From: JAQVEM01 sp034660395
GTDB taxonomy: Bacteria; Actinomycetota; Humimicrobiia; Humimicrobiales; Humimicrobiaceae
Length of the DNA: 64,000 bases
Assembly (NCBI GenBank): GCA_034660395.1
Contig: JAYEJA010000040.1
Span: 1-64,000, forward strand
Direction: 5' to 3'
Part shown: positions 8,461 through 17,719 of the stretch, in pieces
How positions within the stretch are numbered: the first letter of the stretch is position 1
How the letters are laid out: every line of letters starts with the position of its first letter
Notes under the pieces: generated by a model
What the model saw: only the letters and a program-made list of their open reading frames with translations
Told to the model about the DNA's origin: nothing
Databases searched by the model: none
Program-made: the position numbers and the translations under genes

Positions 8461-8499
8461 GAGAATCTTTGTTTTATTATTTTTGGATATAATATTAAA
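8461..8499 (+). repeat. Right copy of 39-bp direct repeat
   Basis: Matches 7325-7363 with one mismatch. Upstream bases are also loosely similar (AATTAAT..AA.GAGAAT). It stands just ahead of the glycosyltransferase and contains a TATAAT hexamer in this copy only. Confidence 0.75.
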
Positions 8500-8540
8500 A
8501 TAATATAATCTGCAGCACACTTGTATTATCTGGCAGCTGT

Positions 8541-9479
8541 ATGATGTATGGTTTATTAATAACTGAAGCTGGAACAATGCCGCAATTAAGTAAAGATAAA
8601 AAAAAGAATAAAGATTTAACAGTAAGCATAGTAAGTTATAACAGCTTAAATTTGTTAAGAGAGTGTCTCCGGTCCATATTTAAAAATCCGCCATCGGTAA
8701 AATTCAGGGTGATAGCTGTGGACAATGCTTCGGAAGATGGAACCGTAGAATTTCTAAAAAAGAATTATCCGGAAATATCCCTTATACTAAACAGTGATAA
8801 TCTGGGTTTTGCCGCAGCCAACAATCAGGCAATAAAAAAATCTTACTCGGAGTACATAATCCTTTTAAACAGCGACTGCGAAGTTTATGAGCGGTCTTTA
8901 GACAAACTGGTAAGTTTCATGGAAGAAAATCCTGAAGTGGGAATAGCCGGGCCGAAGATATTTAACAGCGATGGCACCATCCAGTTATCATGCAGGAAGT
9001 TTCCTTCTATGCTTAATGCTGCCGCCCATACCGTGCTGGGAGATATATTTCCCCGTAATCCTTTTTCGAGAAAATACAAGCTTGTCGATATAAGAAGGAA
9101 TAAGCCCCTGAGCGTGGACTGGGTCTCAGGCTCATGCATGATTATAAGAAAGAAGGCGCTGGAGGATACCGGATATCTTGATGAGAGGTATTTTATGTAT
9201 GTTGAAGACCTTGATATCTGCTACAGGATGAGGCAAAGGAACTGGGAGGTCTATTATTATCCTGAGGCCGGGGTGATGCATCATGCGGCAGGCAGTGCGG
9301 GCAGAGGCAGGCTGGGGGCAATCAGGTCAAGCTTCAGGATGCAGAAGAGTGTTTTTTATTTTTTCTGGAAGAATTACAGGAAAAGCTTAAAAGTAATAAC
9401 TGTACCGGCTATAATACTGGTTCTTGGATTAAGATTGTTTTTAGCTGCCATAAAAAGCATTTTCCGGCTTAAGAAATAA
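8541..9479 (+). CDS. Family 2 glycosyltransferase, rhamnosyltransferase-like
   Basis: GT2 fold: SIVSYNSLNLLRECLRSIF, DNASEDGTVEF, NSDNLGFAAANNQAI, ILLNSDCEVY (metal-binding Asp), DWVSGSCMIIRKKAL and YFMYVEDLDICYRM. The order and motifs resemble WbbL-type rhamnosyltransferases. A hydrophobic C-terminal segment (VITVPAIILVLGLRLFLAAI) suggests membrane attachment. The start is uncertain: ATG 8541 has no Shine-Dalgarno and ATG 8577 is nearer the domain. It precedes the GDP-D-rhamnose genes, so transfer of that sugar to a cell-surface glycan is the natural inference. Confidence 0.85.
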   Translation: MMYGLLITEAGTMPQLSKDKKKNKDLTVSIVSYNSLNLLRECLRSIFKNPPSVKFRVIAVDNASEDGTVEFLKKNYPEISLILNSDNLGFAAANNQAIKKSYSEYIILLNSDCEVYERSLDKLVSFMEENPEVGIAGPKIFNSDGTIQLSCRKFPSMLNAAAHTVLGDIFPRNPFSRKYKLVDIRRNKPLSVDWVSGSCMIIRKKALEDTGYLDERYFMYVEDLDICYRMRQRNWEVYYYPEAGVMHHAAGSAGRGRLGAIRSSFRMQKSVFYFFWKNYRKSLKVITVPAIILVLGLRLFLAAIKSIFRLKK

Positions 9480-9588
9480 TAAAATGAGAAGCAGTTATAG
9501 AGAGCCGGCTGATTTATGGGTTTTTTATATCAAAATTTTATATTAAAATAATCACGTAGTTTTTTATAAAGTAAAGGAGAATGAATTT

Positions 9589-10563
9589 TTGAAAATTTTA
9601 ATAACCGGAATTGCAGGGTTTGTGGGTAAACATCTCGCCTCTTTTCTTTTAAATAAAGGGGAAAATAACATTGCCGGTATCGACCTTGATTTTAAAAATT
9701 TTAATTCCGGCAGCGGTTTATCAGGGGAAATAGAGCTTATAAAAATTGACCTGACAGACAGCGACAGGGTTTTTGATGTTATTAAAAAGTTTAAACCGGA
9801 TCAGATATACCACCTGGCAGCTCAGAGCTCGGTTGGCTATTCCTGGGAGAATCCGCTGGAAACTTTCAGGATTAATGTTTTCGGAGGAATAAACATTTTA
9901 GAAGGTATTAGAATGTATAACCCCGGCTGCAGATTAATTGCAGCGTGCACGGCTGAGGAGTACGGTGAAACTGAAGATGAAGATAAAGCCATAGATGAAA
10001 ATTTTAGTATTTATCCGGAGAATCCATATGCAGTAAGTAAATCTTCTCTTGATTTTCTTTGTTCAATTTATTATAAAGCATACGGGCTTGATGTATTCAC
10101 AGCCAGGTCCTTTAATCTTACAGGGCCGGGACAGTCGGAAGGATTTGTCGCCTCCGACTTTGCAAAACAGGTGGCTCTGATAGAAGAGGGGATGCAGGAG
10201 CCTTTAATAGAGGTCGGGAACCTTGAAGCTTACAGGGATTTCCTGGATGTAAGGGATGCCGTCAGGGCATACTATTATATTCTGGACAGGGGAAAAGGTA
10301 ACCGGATTTATAATATATGCTCGGGTGAAAAGAGGAAAATATCGGAATTGCTGGATATGCTTTTATCCATGAGTAAAAAAGATGGTATTGAGGTAAAAAT
10401 TGACAGGAGCAAGTTCAGGGCGCTTGATGTCAGGATAATGTACGGGAGTAATAGGAAATTAAGGGAGCATACTGAATGGAGCCCGGATTATTCTATTGAA
10501 GATTCACTGGGGGATATACTTGATTACTGGAGACAAAAAATTATTCAGGCAAAAAATGAATGA
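9589..10563 (+). CDS. rmd: GDP-6-deoxy-D-lyxo-4-hexulose reductase
   Basis: 324-residue short-chain dehydrogenase/epimerase. NAD(P)-binding TGIAGFVGKHL at the N-terminus, the YxxxK pair in NPYAVSKSSLDFL, and ARSFNLTGPGQSEGFVASDFAKQVALIE, which is the Rmd pattern rather than that of UDP-sugar epimerases. The likely reaction reduces GDP-4-keto-6-deoxy-mannose to GDP-D-rhamnose; a GDP-6-deoxy-talose product is the alternative. Start is TTG 9589 with AAAGGAG upstream. gmd, which makes its substrate, lies two genes downstream. Confidence 0.8.
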   Translation: MKILITGIAGFVGKHLASFLLNKGENNIAGIDLDFKNFNSGSGLSGEIELIKIDLTDSDRVFDVIKKFKPDQIYHLAAQSSVGYSWENPLETFRINVFGGINILEGIRMYNPGCRLIAACTAEEYGETEDEDKAIDENFSIYPENPYAVSKSSLDFLCSIYYKAYGLDVFTARSFNLTGPGQSEGFVASDFAKQVALIEEGMQEPLIEVGNLEAYRDFLDVRDAVRAYYYILDRGKGNRIYNICSGEKRKISELLDMLLSMSKKDGIEVKIDRSKFRALDVRIMYGSNRKLREHTEWSPDYSIEDSLGDILDYWRQKIIQAKNE

Positions 10564-10578
10564 CTTTAAGGAGCTAAA

Positions 10579-11694
10579 TTGAAAGCAGTAATACTGGCAG
10601 GCGGGGAAGGAACAAGACTTCGCCCGATTACTTTTTTAAATCCAAAACCCATGCTGCCCCTTGCAAACAGGCCTTTTATGGAGAATTTTGTTCTGTGGCT
10701 TAGATCCCATGATATAAAGGATATAATTTTTTCGGCGGGGTATCTGTCGGAGGTTTTTAAAGACTATTTCGGGGACGGCAGAAAGTTTGGCCTAAAAATA
10801 ACTTTTGTTGAGGAAGACAGGCCGCTTGGTACCTGCGGCGGAGTAAAAAATGTGGAAAAATACCTCGGCAGCGAAAGTTTTCTGGTGTTTAACGGTGATA
10901 TACTTTCTTCGCTTAATCTGGCCAGGCTAGTGGCTTTTCATAAGAAAAAAAAGGCGGATGTAACTATCTCTGTAACCGGAACCGATGACCCTTCATCTTA
11001 CGGCCTGGTGCCTGTTGACGGAGAGGGGAGGATTACAGGGTTCCTTGAAAAGCCGAAGGAGGATGAGATTGTTACCGACCTGGTTAATGCCGGCATTTAT
11101 GTTATGGAGCCCGGTGTGCTGAAAAATGTACCCGCGGGTGAGAAATATTCCTTTGAAAGGCAGCTTTTCCCCGCGCTCCTGGAAAAGGGTCACAGGATTT
11201 TCGGTTATGTTTTTGATTCTTACTGGCTGGATGTGGGAACGCCGCAGAAATATCTAATGGCTAACCGGGACGTACTGCATAAAAAGATAGTTTTTAAATT
11301 TCCCTGCAGCGAGGTGATGAAGGGCATATATGCAGGAACGGGTACCGGTTATTCAAAGAGTAATTTCGTATCGGGGCCCGTAATTATTGGCAATGGAACA
11401 AAAATAGAAAAAAATGCTAAAATAATGCCCCTGACCGTAATAGGCGATAACTGCAGTGTATCGGAAGGCACGGAAATATCGGAGAGTGTTATTTTTAACA
11501 ACTGTAAAATAGGGAAAAAATGTAATATAAAAAGGGCAATAATTTCAAATAATGTGGTTATCGGAGATAATGTTACGATAGAGGACTATTCGGTAATCGG
11601 TGATAACAGCATCATAGGCAAAAATAATATTTTAAAAAAAGGCATTAAGATTAACATAAATTCAAATGTTTCGGAGGACAGTATTAACTTCTGA
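10579..11694 (+). CDS. Mannose-1-phosphate guanylyltransferase-like protein
   Basis: 371 residues. N-terminal nucleotidyltransferase domain with signature VILAGGEGTRLRPITFLNPKPMLPL and RPLGTCGGVKN, then a left-handed beta-helix of hexapeptide repeats from about residue 260 (ISESVIFNNCKIGKKCNI). In context it should join Man-1-P and GTP to make GDP-mannose; sequence alone does not exclude glucose-1-P specificity. TTG start 10579 with AAGGAG. It lies 16 bases after rmd. Confidence 0.8.
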   Translation: MKAVILAGGEGTRLRPITFLNPKPMLPLANRPFMENFVLWLRSHDIKDIIFSAGYLSEVFKDYFGDGRKFGLKITFVEEDRPLGTCGGVKNVEKYLGSESFLVFNGDILSSLNLARLVAFHKKKKADVTISVTGTDDPSSYGLVPVDGEGRITGFLEKPKEDEIVTDLVNAGIYVMEPGVLKNVPAGEKYSFERQLFPALLEKGHRIFGYVFDSYWLDVGTPQKYLMANRDVLHKKIVFKFPCSEVMKGIYAGTGTGYSKSNFVSGPVIIGNGTKIEKNAKIMPLTVIGDNCSVSEGTEISESVIFNNCKIGKKCNIKRAIISNNVVIGDNVTIEDYSVIGDNSIIGKNNILKKGIKININSNVSEDSINF

Positions 11695-11737
11695 CCTGAT
11701 TTTTATTACTGAGTAAAAGGGTTGGAAATTTATATAA

Positions 11738-12718
11738 TTGAGAGGAGTAAAAATGTTAAAGGCGCTTATAACCGGAATTACCGGACAGGACGGTTCTTAC
11801 CTGGCGGAGCTGCTGCTGGAAAAAGGCTACAAAGTTTACGGCATGATAAGGCGTTCATCGGTTGAAAATTTTGACAGGATAGAGCATATAAGAGAAAAGA
11901 TTAATTTTGTGCAGGCGGACCTCCTTGACCAGCTGTCAATAATAAATGCTATAAAAGAATCACAGCCGGATGAGATTTATAACCTCGGCGCAATGTCATT
12001 CGTGCCGACATCCTGGAAACAGCCGGTGCTCACAGGGGAATTTACCGGCCTGGGGGTAACCAGGGTCCTGGAAGCGGCGAGACATATGAATAGAGAGGCA
12101 AAATTCTACCAGGCTTCAAGCTCTGAAATGTTCGGAAAGGTAAGAGAAGTCCCTCAGAATGAGAATACCCCCTTTTATCCGCGCAGCCCCTATGGGGTGG
12201 CAAAGGTTTATGGCCATTATATGACCGTAAACTACAGGGAAAGTTATGATATGTTTGCATGCAGTGGTATACTCTTTAATCATGAATCTCCCAGGCGCGG
12301 CCTTGAATTCGTTACCAGGAAGGTAACTTATGGGGCAGCAAAAATAAAATTGGGGCTGGCAAAAAAACTTTTGCTCGGCAATATGGATGCGAAGAGGGAC
12401 TGGGGATATGCCAGGGATTATGTAAGGGCGATGTGGCTTATGCTCCAGCAGGATAAACCGGAAGACTATGTTATAAGTACGGGACAGACGCATTCAGTCA
12501 GGGAATGGGTAAAGCTCGCGTTTGATTGCCTTGACCTGGACTGGGAAAAGTATATCGGTGTTGATGAAAGATTTATCCGCCCTGCAGATGTCGACTTTTT
12601 AGTGGGGGATTCCGGAAAGGCAAAAGAGAAGATTGGCTGGGAACCGGAAACGGATTTCAAGCAGCTGGTTAAAATTATGGTTGAGCACGATTACAATAAT
12701 TTAAAAAAGCAAGTTTAA
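11738..12718 (+). CDS. gmd: GDP-mannose 4,6-dehydratase
   Basis: 326 residues. ALITGITGQDGSYLAELLLEKGY is the classic Gmd NADP-binding start, followed by GMIRRSS, the catalytic SSSEMFGKV, YGVAKVYGHYMTVNYRESY (Tyr/Lys pair) and GILFNHESPRRG. It makes GDP-4-keto-6-deoxy-D-mannose, the substrate of the reductase at 9589. ATG at 11753 (MLKALITG) is an alternative start; GAGAGGAG lies between it and the upstream one, favouring 11753. Confidence 0.92.
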   Translation: MRGVKMLKALITGITGQDGSYLAELLLEKGYKVYGMIRRSSVENFDRIEHIREKINFVQADLLDQLSIINAIKESQPDEIYNLGAMSFVPTSWKQPVLTGEFTGLGVTRVLEAARHMNREAKFYQASSSEMFGKVREVPQNENTPFYPRSPYGVAKVYGHYMTVNYRESYDMFACSGILFNHESPRRGLEFVTRKVTYGAAKIKLGLAKKLLLGNMDAKRDWGYARDYVRAMWLMLQQDKPEDYVISTGQTHSVREWVKLAFDCLDLDWEKYIGVDERFIRPADVDFLVGDSGKAKEKIGWEPETDFKQLVKIMVEHDYNNLKKQV

Positions 12719-12743
12719 CAATAAATTTTAGGGGAAGTTATTT

Positions 12744-14201
12744 ATGACGGATAAAATTAATATAAAGTTTGGAACTGACGGCTGGCGCGCAGTAATAGCA
12801 GAAGATTTTACTTTCAGGAAAGTTAAAGTCGTATCACAGGGAGTCAGTAATTATCTGAAAAAAAAGACCGGAGGGATTAAAAAACCATCCGTTGCGATTG
12901 GATATGACGCCAGGTTCCTTTCGGAAAGATTTGCCATGGCAGCGGCGGAAGTCTTTGCCCTTAACGGTATTACGACTTATATCTCAGAAAGGATTATACC
13001 TACGCCGGTACTGTCTCATGCAGTGGTTGACAGGAAGGCTGATCTTGGAGTAATGGTTACTGCCAGCCATAACCCTTATTATTACAACGGATATAAGATA
13101 AAAGGTCCTTTTGGCGGCTCTGCCACCATGGATATAATTGGGAAAATTGAGAAGGAAGTAGATGAAGTTGCGGAAAATGTTTTAAAATATGAAAAGTCCC
13201 CGGGAGATTTAAGGGGCAGTGATGATAATGAAATAAAAAAAGCTGATTTTCTATCCGGTTACACTGAAGATATGCTGGCGCAGGTGGATAGGGATGTTAT
13301 AAGGGGCTTTAAATTCGGGCTTTTATTTGAACCGATGTATGGTGCGTCGCAGGGAATATTTAAAGATATTCTTGAAAAGTTAAATGCTTCTAATGTTACA
13401 GAGATACATTCAACTTTTAACCCCTCTTTTGGAGGAATAAACCCCGAACCAATCGGGGATAACCTTAATGAAGCTGTAAAGGTTTTAAAAGAAAAAAATT
13501 GCAGGATGGCAATTTGCCTGGATGGAGATGGTGACAGGATTGCTGCGCTGGGCGAGGATGGAAATTATATAAGTTCCCACCATCTTTATTCAATTTTTTT
13601 ATGGTATCTCGCGCATGTTAAAAACATGAAGGGGAAAGTAATAAAATCTGTGAATCTGACATCTACGATAGATAAAATATGTGAGAAATATGACCTTGAA
13701 CTTGTTACCACTCCCGTTGGCTTTAAGTATATAGGAGAGGAAATTGTTAAAGGCGGAGTTATTATGGGCGGCGAAGAAAGCGGCGGTCTCTGGGCAGGCG
13801 GGAACCTTCCGGAAAGAGATGGAATGCTAATGGGCTTGAAACTTCTTGAAATACTATGCAGTCTGGGGAAGACCATAAACCAGGTTCTTGACGGTATTTA
13901 TGAGGAATTCGGTTATTTTGTGTTTGACAGGATTGACTATGAAATTGACCCGGAGCAGAAACAGAGCTTAAAGTCCATTATGGAAAAAAGGATACCCGAA
14001 GAATTAGAAAAAGAAGGGGTTAGTAAGGTCATAACCGTAGATGGACATAAATATATTATGGAAGACGGCGGATGGATAATGATAAGGTTATCAGGCACTG
14101 AATCGGTGGCAAGGGTATATACCGAAGGTGAAAGCAGGGAAAGAACGGATTATCTTCAGGGCCTGGGTAAAAAAATAATAGATGAAGCTGTTGTCGGATA
14201 G
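12744..14201 (+). CDS. Phosphomannomutase / phosphoglucomutase
   Basis: 485-residue alpha-D-phosphohexomutase. Start motif FGTDGWRAVIAEDFTF, catalytic phosphoserine loop VMVTASHNPYYYNGYK, metal loop CLDGDGDRIAAL, sugar-binding GGEESGG and C-terminal phosphate loop RLSGTES. In this operon it probably interconverts Man-6-P and Man-1-P; members of this clade often act on glucose phosphates too. GGGGAAG precedes the ATG. Confidence 0.9.
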   Translation: MTDKINIKFGTDGWRAVIAEDFTFRKVKVVSQGVSNYLKKKTGGIKKPSVAIGYDARFLSERFAMAAAEVFALNGITTYISERIIPTPVLSHAVVDRKADLGVMVTASHNPYYYNGYKIKGPFGGSATMDIIGKIEKEVDEVAENVLKYEKSPGDLRGSDDNEIKKADFLSGYTEDMLAQVDRDVIRGFKFGLLFEPMYGASQGIFKDILEKLNASNVTEIHSTFNPSFGGINPEPIGDNLNEAVKVLKEKNCRMAICLDGDGDRIAALGEDGNYISSHHLYSIFLWYLAHVKNMKGKVIKSVNLTSTIDKICEKYDLELVTTPVGFKYIGEEIVKGGVIMGGEESGGLWAGGNLPERDGMLMGLKLLEILCSLGKTINQVLDGIYEEFGYFVFDRIDYEIDPEQKQSLKSIMEKRIPEELEKEGVSKVITVDGHKYIMEDGGWIMIRLSGTESVARVYTEGESRERTDYLQGLGKKIIDEAVVG

Positions 14202-14248
14202 TAATATTTAAAGAATTTTTCTAAAAAGACAGGAGAGGGAGATTTATT

Positions 14249-15319
14249 ATGAATATTCTTGATGACCTGGAGAAAATCAGGGAAATTGACAGGGAAGGGA
14301 TACTCGGGGCAGAAGAAGGGTTTTATGACCAGCTGCTTGATGCAAGGGAAATTGCAGGCAGAGCAGAGCTCGGAGATATAAAAGAAAAAAAATTTAGTGG
14401 AATTGTTTTTTCCGGAATGGGTGGTTCCGGATTCGCAGGAGATATAGTTAAAGCTCTGATTAGAGATGATATTGATATTCCGGTTGAAGTCGTAAAGGGG
14501 TATAGCCTGCCCTCCTATGTAAATAAGGACTGGCTGGTCATTTCTATAAGCTATTCGGGAAATACTGAAGAGACAATTTCTACTACAGGCCAGGCGCTGG
14601 AAAGAGGCTGTGAAGTTATTATCATATGTTCCGGCGGCGAGCTTGAGAAAATCGGCAGGGATAATGGTAAAACCGTATTAAAAATACCGTCGGGAATGCA
14701 GCCGAGAGGCGCCGCGGGTTACCTGTTTTTTCCTGCTTATCTTATGATGGATTATCTGGGTATAGTTAAAATACCGCCCGGTGATATTAAAGAAGCTTTA
14801 AAACTAATAAAGGAAAAGGTGCCCCTCTATAGAAGGGAAACCGGAATTGATAAAAATCCTGCCAAAAAGCTGGCTTCCGAAATTTCGGATAATCTTCCAA
14901 TCATATACGGCACGGAAGGAATTCTTAGCGTGGTAGCTTATAGACTAAAATGCGAAATAAATGAAAATTCCAAAACCCCATGCTGGTGGAATGAGTTTCC
15001 GGAATTAAATCATAATGAAACAGTAGGATGGGAAAGGTTAAAAGGGATTACTGGCAAATTTGTGGTAATTGCCCTGAGGGAAAAAGATGAATGGATAAGA
15101 ATGAAAACAAGGATAGATATAACATTAAAATTAATAAGGGAAAATGTTAACGGTATAATAAATATACCGGTTGAAGGCGAGTCAAAACTGGCAAGAGCGC
15201 TGTCTTCAATGTACCTTGGAGATATAGCAAGCGTTTATCTGGCTTTACTTTACGAAATTGACCCCAGCCCGGTAGAAAAAATAGAGTCGCTAAAAGCTGA
15301 ACTTAAAAAAATAAACTAG
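14249..15319 (+). CDS. Bifunctional phosphoglucose/phosphomannose isomerase
   Basis: 356 residues with two SIS domains. GMGGSGFAGDIVKAL and SISYSGNTEETIST are the sugar-phosphate loops; NEFPELNHNETVGWE is the catalytic region typical of the PGI/PMI family of archaea and some bacteria. It makes Man-6-P from Fru-6-P, the first step of the mannose route encoded in this cluster. A strong AGGAGAGGGAG sequence precedes the ATG. Confidence 0.92.
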   Translation: MNILDDLEKIREIDREGILGAEEGFYDQLLDAREIAGRAELGDIKEKKFSGIVFSGMGGSGFAGDIVKALIRDDIDIPVEVVKGYSLPSYVNKDWLVISISYSGNTEETISTTGQALERGCEVIIICSGGELEKIGRDNGKTVLKIPSGMQPRGAAGYLFFPAYLMMDYLGIVKIPPGDIKEALKLIKEKVPLYRRETGIDKNPAKKLASEISDNLPIIYGTEGILSVVAYRLKCEINENSKTPCWWNEFPELNHNETVGWERLKGITGKFVVIALREKDEWIRMKTRIDITLKLIRENVNGIINIPVEGESKLARALSSMYLGDIASVYLALLYEIDPSPVEKIESLKAELKKIN

Positions 15320-15360
15320 GATAAAAAATAGGCAGAAATTGCCTGGGAAGGAAAGTGTTA

Positions 15361-16617
15361 ATGGAATTTGATGTAAAAGATATTGAATTAGCCCCTAAGG
15401 GCAGGGATAAAATAGAATGGGCGGCAATAGAAATGCCTGTATTAAAGGGCATAAGGAAAGATTTTTCAAAGAAAAAGCCGCTTAAAGGTTTAAATGTTGG
15501 AGCATGCCTGCATGTTACTTCAGAAACGGCAAACCTTATGATTGCCTTGAAAGAGGGAGGGGCAAATGTAGCTTTGTCGGCATCAAACCCTCTGAGTACC
15601 CAGGATGATGTTGCGGCTTCTCTCGTGAAGGATTACGGCATAAAGGTATTTGCTATCAAGGGCGAAGACAATAAGACCTACTACAGGCATATAAACAGTG
15701 TTCTCGATATCGGCCCCCGGGTAACAATGGATGACGGTGCGGACTTAATTTCTACCATACACAGCAAAAGAAGGGAATTGCTTGATAATGTCTATGGCGG
15801 AACGGAAGAAACTACAACCGGCGTGATAAGACTTAAGAGTATGGAGAAGAAGGGTGTTTTACACTATCCCATTATTGCCGTAAATGACGCAAAGACAAAA
15901 CACTTTTTTGACAACCGCTATGGAACAGGCCAGTCAACGATAGATGGAATTTTAAGGGCAACCAACATTTTGCTTGCCGGTAAAAGGTTCGTAGTTGGCG
16001 GTTACGGCTGGTGCGGAAGGGGTGTAGCCATGAGAGCAAAGGGAATGGGCGCAATAGTGATAATCCTTGAGGTAGATCCTCTAAGGGCGCTGGAAGCCAG
16101 GCTTGATGGTTTTGAAGTTATGAGCTCCCCGGAGGCGGCAAAAGTGGGGGATATATTCCTGTCTGTTGCCGGTGACATGAATGTGATAGGCGAGTCAATA
16201 CTTAAAAACTGCAGGGATAATGCAATTGTTGGCAATTCGGGACATTTTGATGTTGAAATCGATTTAAAATATCTTAAGAAAAACAGCAAGTCAAAAAGAA
16301 CTGTCAGGCCTTTTGTTGAAGAATATTTAATGAATGACGGCAGGAGGATACATGTTCTTGCTGAAGGGAGACTGGTAAATCTCAGTGCAGCCGAGGGGCA
16401 TCCTGCAAGCGTTATGGATATGAGCTTTGCAAACCAGTCCTTAAGTGCTGAATATATCTTTAAGAACAGCAAGAAAATATCAAAAAAAGTTTATCCTGTC
16501 CCGGAGGAAATTGATAGAAAAATAGCTGAATTAAAGCTTGAGAGTATGGGGGTTAAGATAGATAAATTAACCAGAGAGCAGGAGGAATATCTCAATTCAT
16601 GGGAGATAGGCACTTAG
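15361..16617 (+). CDS. ahcY: S-adenosylhomocysteinase, short form
   Basis: Hydrolyses SAH to adenosine and homocysteine. Motifs: LHVTSETANLMIALKEGGA, SASNPLSTQDDVAA, YGGTEETTTGVIRL, NDAKTKHFFDNRYGTGQST and the NAD-binding VVGGYGWCGRGVAMRAKG. About 418 residues, the short archaeal/Thermotoga-like type that lacks the internal insertion and the C-terminal extension of most bacterial enzymes. ATG 15361 (8 bases after AAGGAA) is preferred over GTG 15355. The 3' end overlaps mtnA by 19 bases. Confidence 0.93.
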   Translation: MEFDVKDIELAPKGRDKIEWAAIEMPVLKGIRKDFSKKKPLKGLNVGACLHVTSETANLMIALKEGGANVALSASNPLSTQDDVAASLVKDYGIKVFAIKGEDNKTYYRHINSVLDIGPRVTMDDGADLISTIHSKRRELLDNVYGGTEETTTGVIRLKSMEKKGVLHYPIIAVNDAKTKHFFDNRYGTGQSTIDGILRATNILLAGKRFVVGGYGWCGRGVAMRAKGMGAIVIILEVDPLRALEARLDGFEVMSSPEAAKVGDIFLSVAGDMNVIGESILKNCRDNAIVGNSGHFDVEIDLKYLKKNSKSKRTVRPFVEEYLMNDGRRIHVLAEGRLVNLSAAEGHPASVMDMSFANQSLSAEYIFKNSKKISKKVYPVPEEIDRKIAELKLESMGVKIDKLTREQEEYLNSWEIGT

Positions 16618-17693
16618 GTAATAGTTCCAGGAAAAAAAGTAAGGTAGGCACTCTTAGATGGAAAAAGAATGTTTTAGAGCTGATAGATCAGAGGAAGCTT
16701 CCTTTTAAGGAAACATATGTAAAATGCAGTTCGGTAGAGTGTGTAGCCAGGTCTATAAAGGACATGGTTGTTAGGGGAGCCCCGGCGATAGGAGTTGCTG
16801 CCGCCTATGGTGTCGCCCTTGCGGCGCTGGAATTTAAGGGCAGTGATAAGAAGGAGTTTACGGATTATATAAACAGGGGCATTGAAATGCTTTCCAGAAC
16901 AAGACCCACGGCAGTAAATCTTTTCTGGGCGCTGGACAGGATGAAGGAAACATTAAATGAAAATAAAGAGCTGGCTGTCAAAAAGATTAAGGAAAAGCTG
17001 GTCAAAGAGGCAGCCGGTATTGAAAAACATGACCTGGAGATAAATTTTAAGATTGGCCGGAATGGAAAGGAAGTTTTCAAGGGGAAAGGAAATAAGTTAA
17101 GGATTCTTACACATTGCAACGCGGGTGCTCTCGCTACTTCGGGTTACGGCACTGCCCTCGGGGTAATAAGGCATTTGAATAACAGCGGCAATCTTTCCCA
17201 TGTAATAGTAGATGAAACAAGACCTTTCCTGCAGGGGGCGAGGCTGACTTCGTGGGAGCTTTATCAGGAAGGAATCACTTTTTTTATAATATCCGATAAT
17301 ATGGCGGCATACTTCATGTCCAGAGGGGAAATCGATGCAGTTTTAGTTGGTGCCGACAGGATAGCGCTTAACGGTGATACCGCCAATAAAATAGGGACGC
17401 TGGGTCTGTCCGTTATTGCGGGTTTTTATGGAGTGCCCTTTTACGTCGCTGCTCCGCTTTCAACGGTTGATATAAAAATAGAAAGCGGGGATAATATACC
17501 AATAGAATACAGGGACAATAAAGAGATGAGGGAAATACTGGGTAATTCTATTATTCCGGAGTTTATGCCGGTTGTAAACCCTGCTTTTGATATTACCCCG
17601 GCCGGCAATATAACTGCAATAATTACTGAAGAAGGCGTAATATATCCACCTTATAGAGAGGGCATTACCAGGAATTTTAATGGTAAAAGTTAA
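16599..17693 (+). CDS. mtnA: Methylthioribose-1-phosphate isomerase
   Basis: 364 residues, aldose-ketose isomerase of the eIF2B-like fold. VRGAPAIGVAAAYGVALA, SRTRPTAVNLFWALD, LTHCNAGALATSGYGTALG (catalytic Cys), VDETRPFLQGARLTSWEL and VGADRIALNGDTANKIGT (catalytic Asp) are all present. It acts in methionine salvage; in organisms without the full pathway it may handle 5-deoxyribose or methylthioribose phosphates. The overlap with ahcY suggests coupled translation and joint handling of SAM by-products. Confidence 0.93.
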   Translation: MGDRHLGNSSRKKSKVGTLRWKKNVLELIDQRKLPFKETYVKCSSVECVARSIKDMVVRGAPAIGVAAAYGVALAALEFKGSDKKEFTDYINRGIEMLSRTRPTAVNLFWALDRMKETLNENKELAVKKIKEKLVKEAAGIEKHDLEINFKIGRNGKEVFKGKGNKLRILTHCNAGALATSGYGTALGVIRHLNNSGNLSHVIVDETRPFLQGARLTSWELYQEGITFFIISDNMAAYFMSRGEIDAVLVGADRIALNGDTANKIGTLGLSVIAGFYGVPFYVAAPLSTVDIKIESGDNIPIEYRDNKEMREILGNSIIPEFMPVVNPAFDITPAGNITAIITEEGVIYPPYREGITRNFNGKS

Positions 17694-17719
17694 AAAATAG
17701 AAAGCGGTGTATAATCAGC

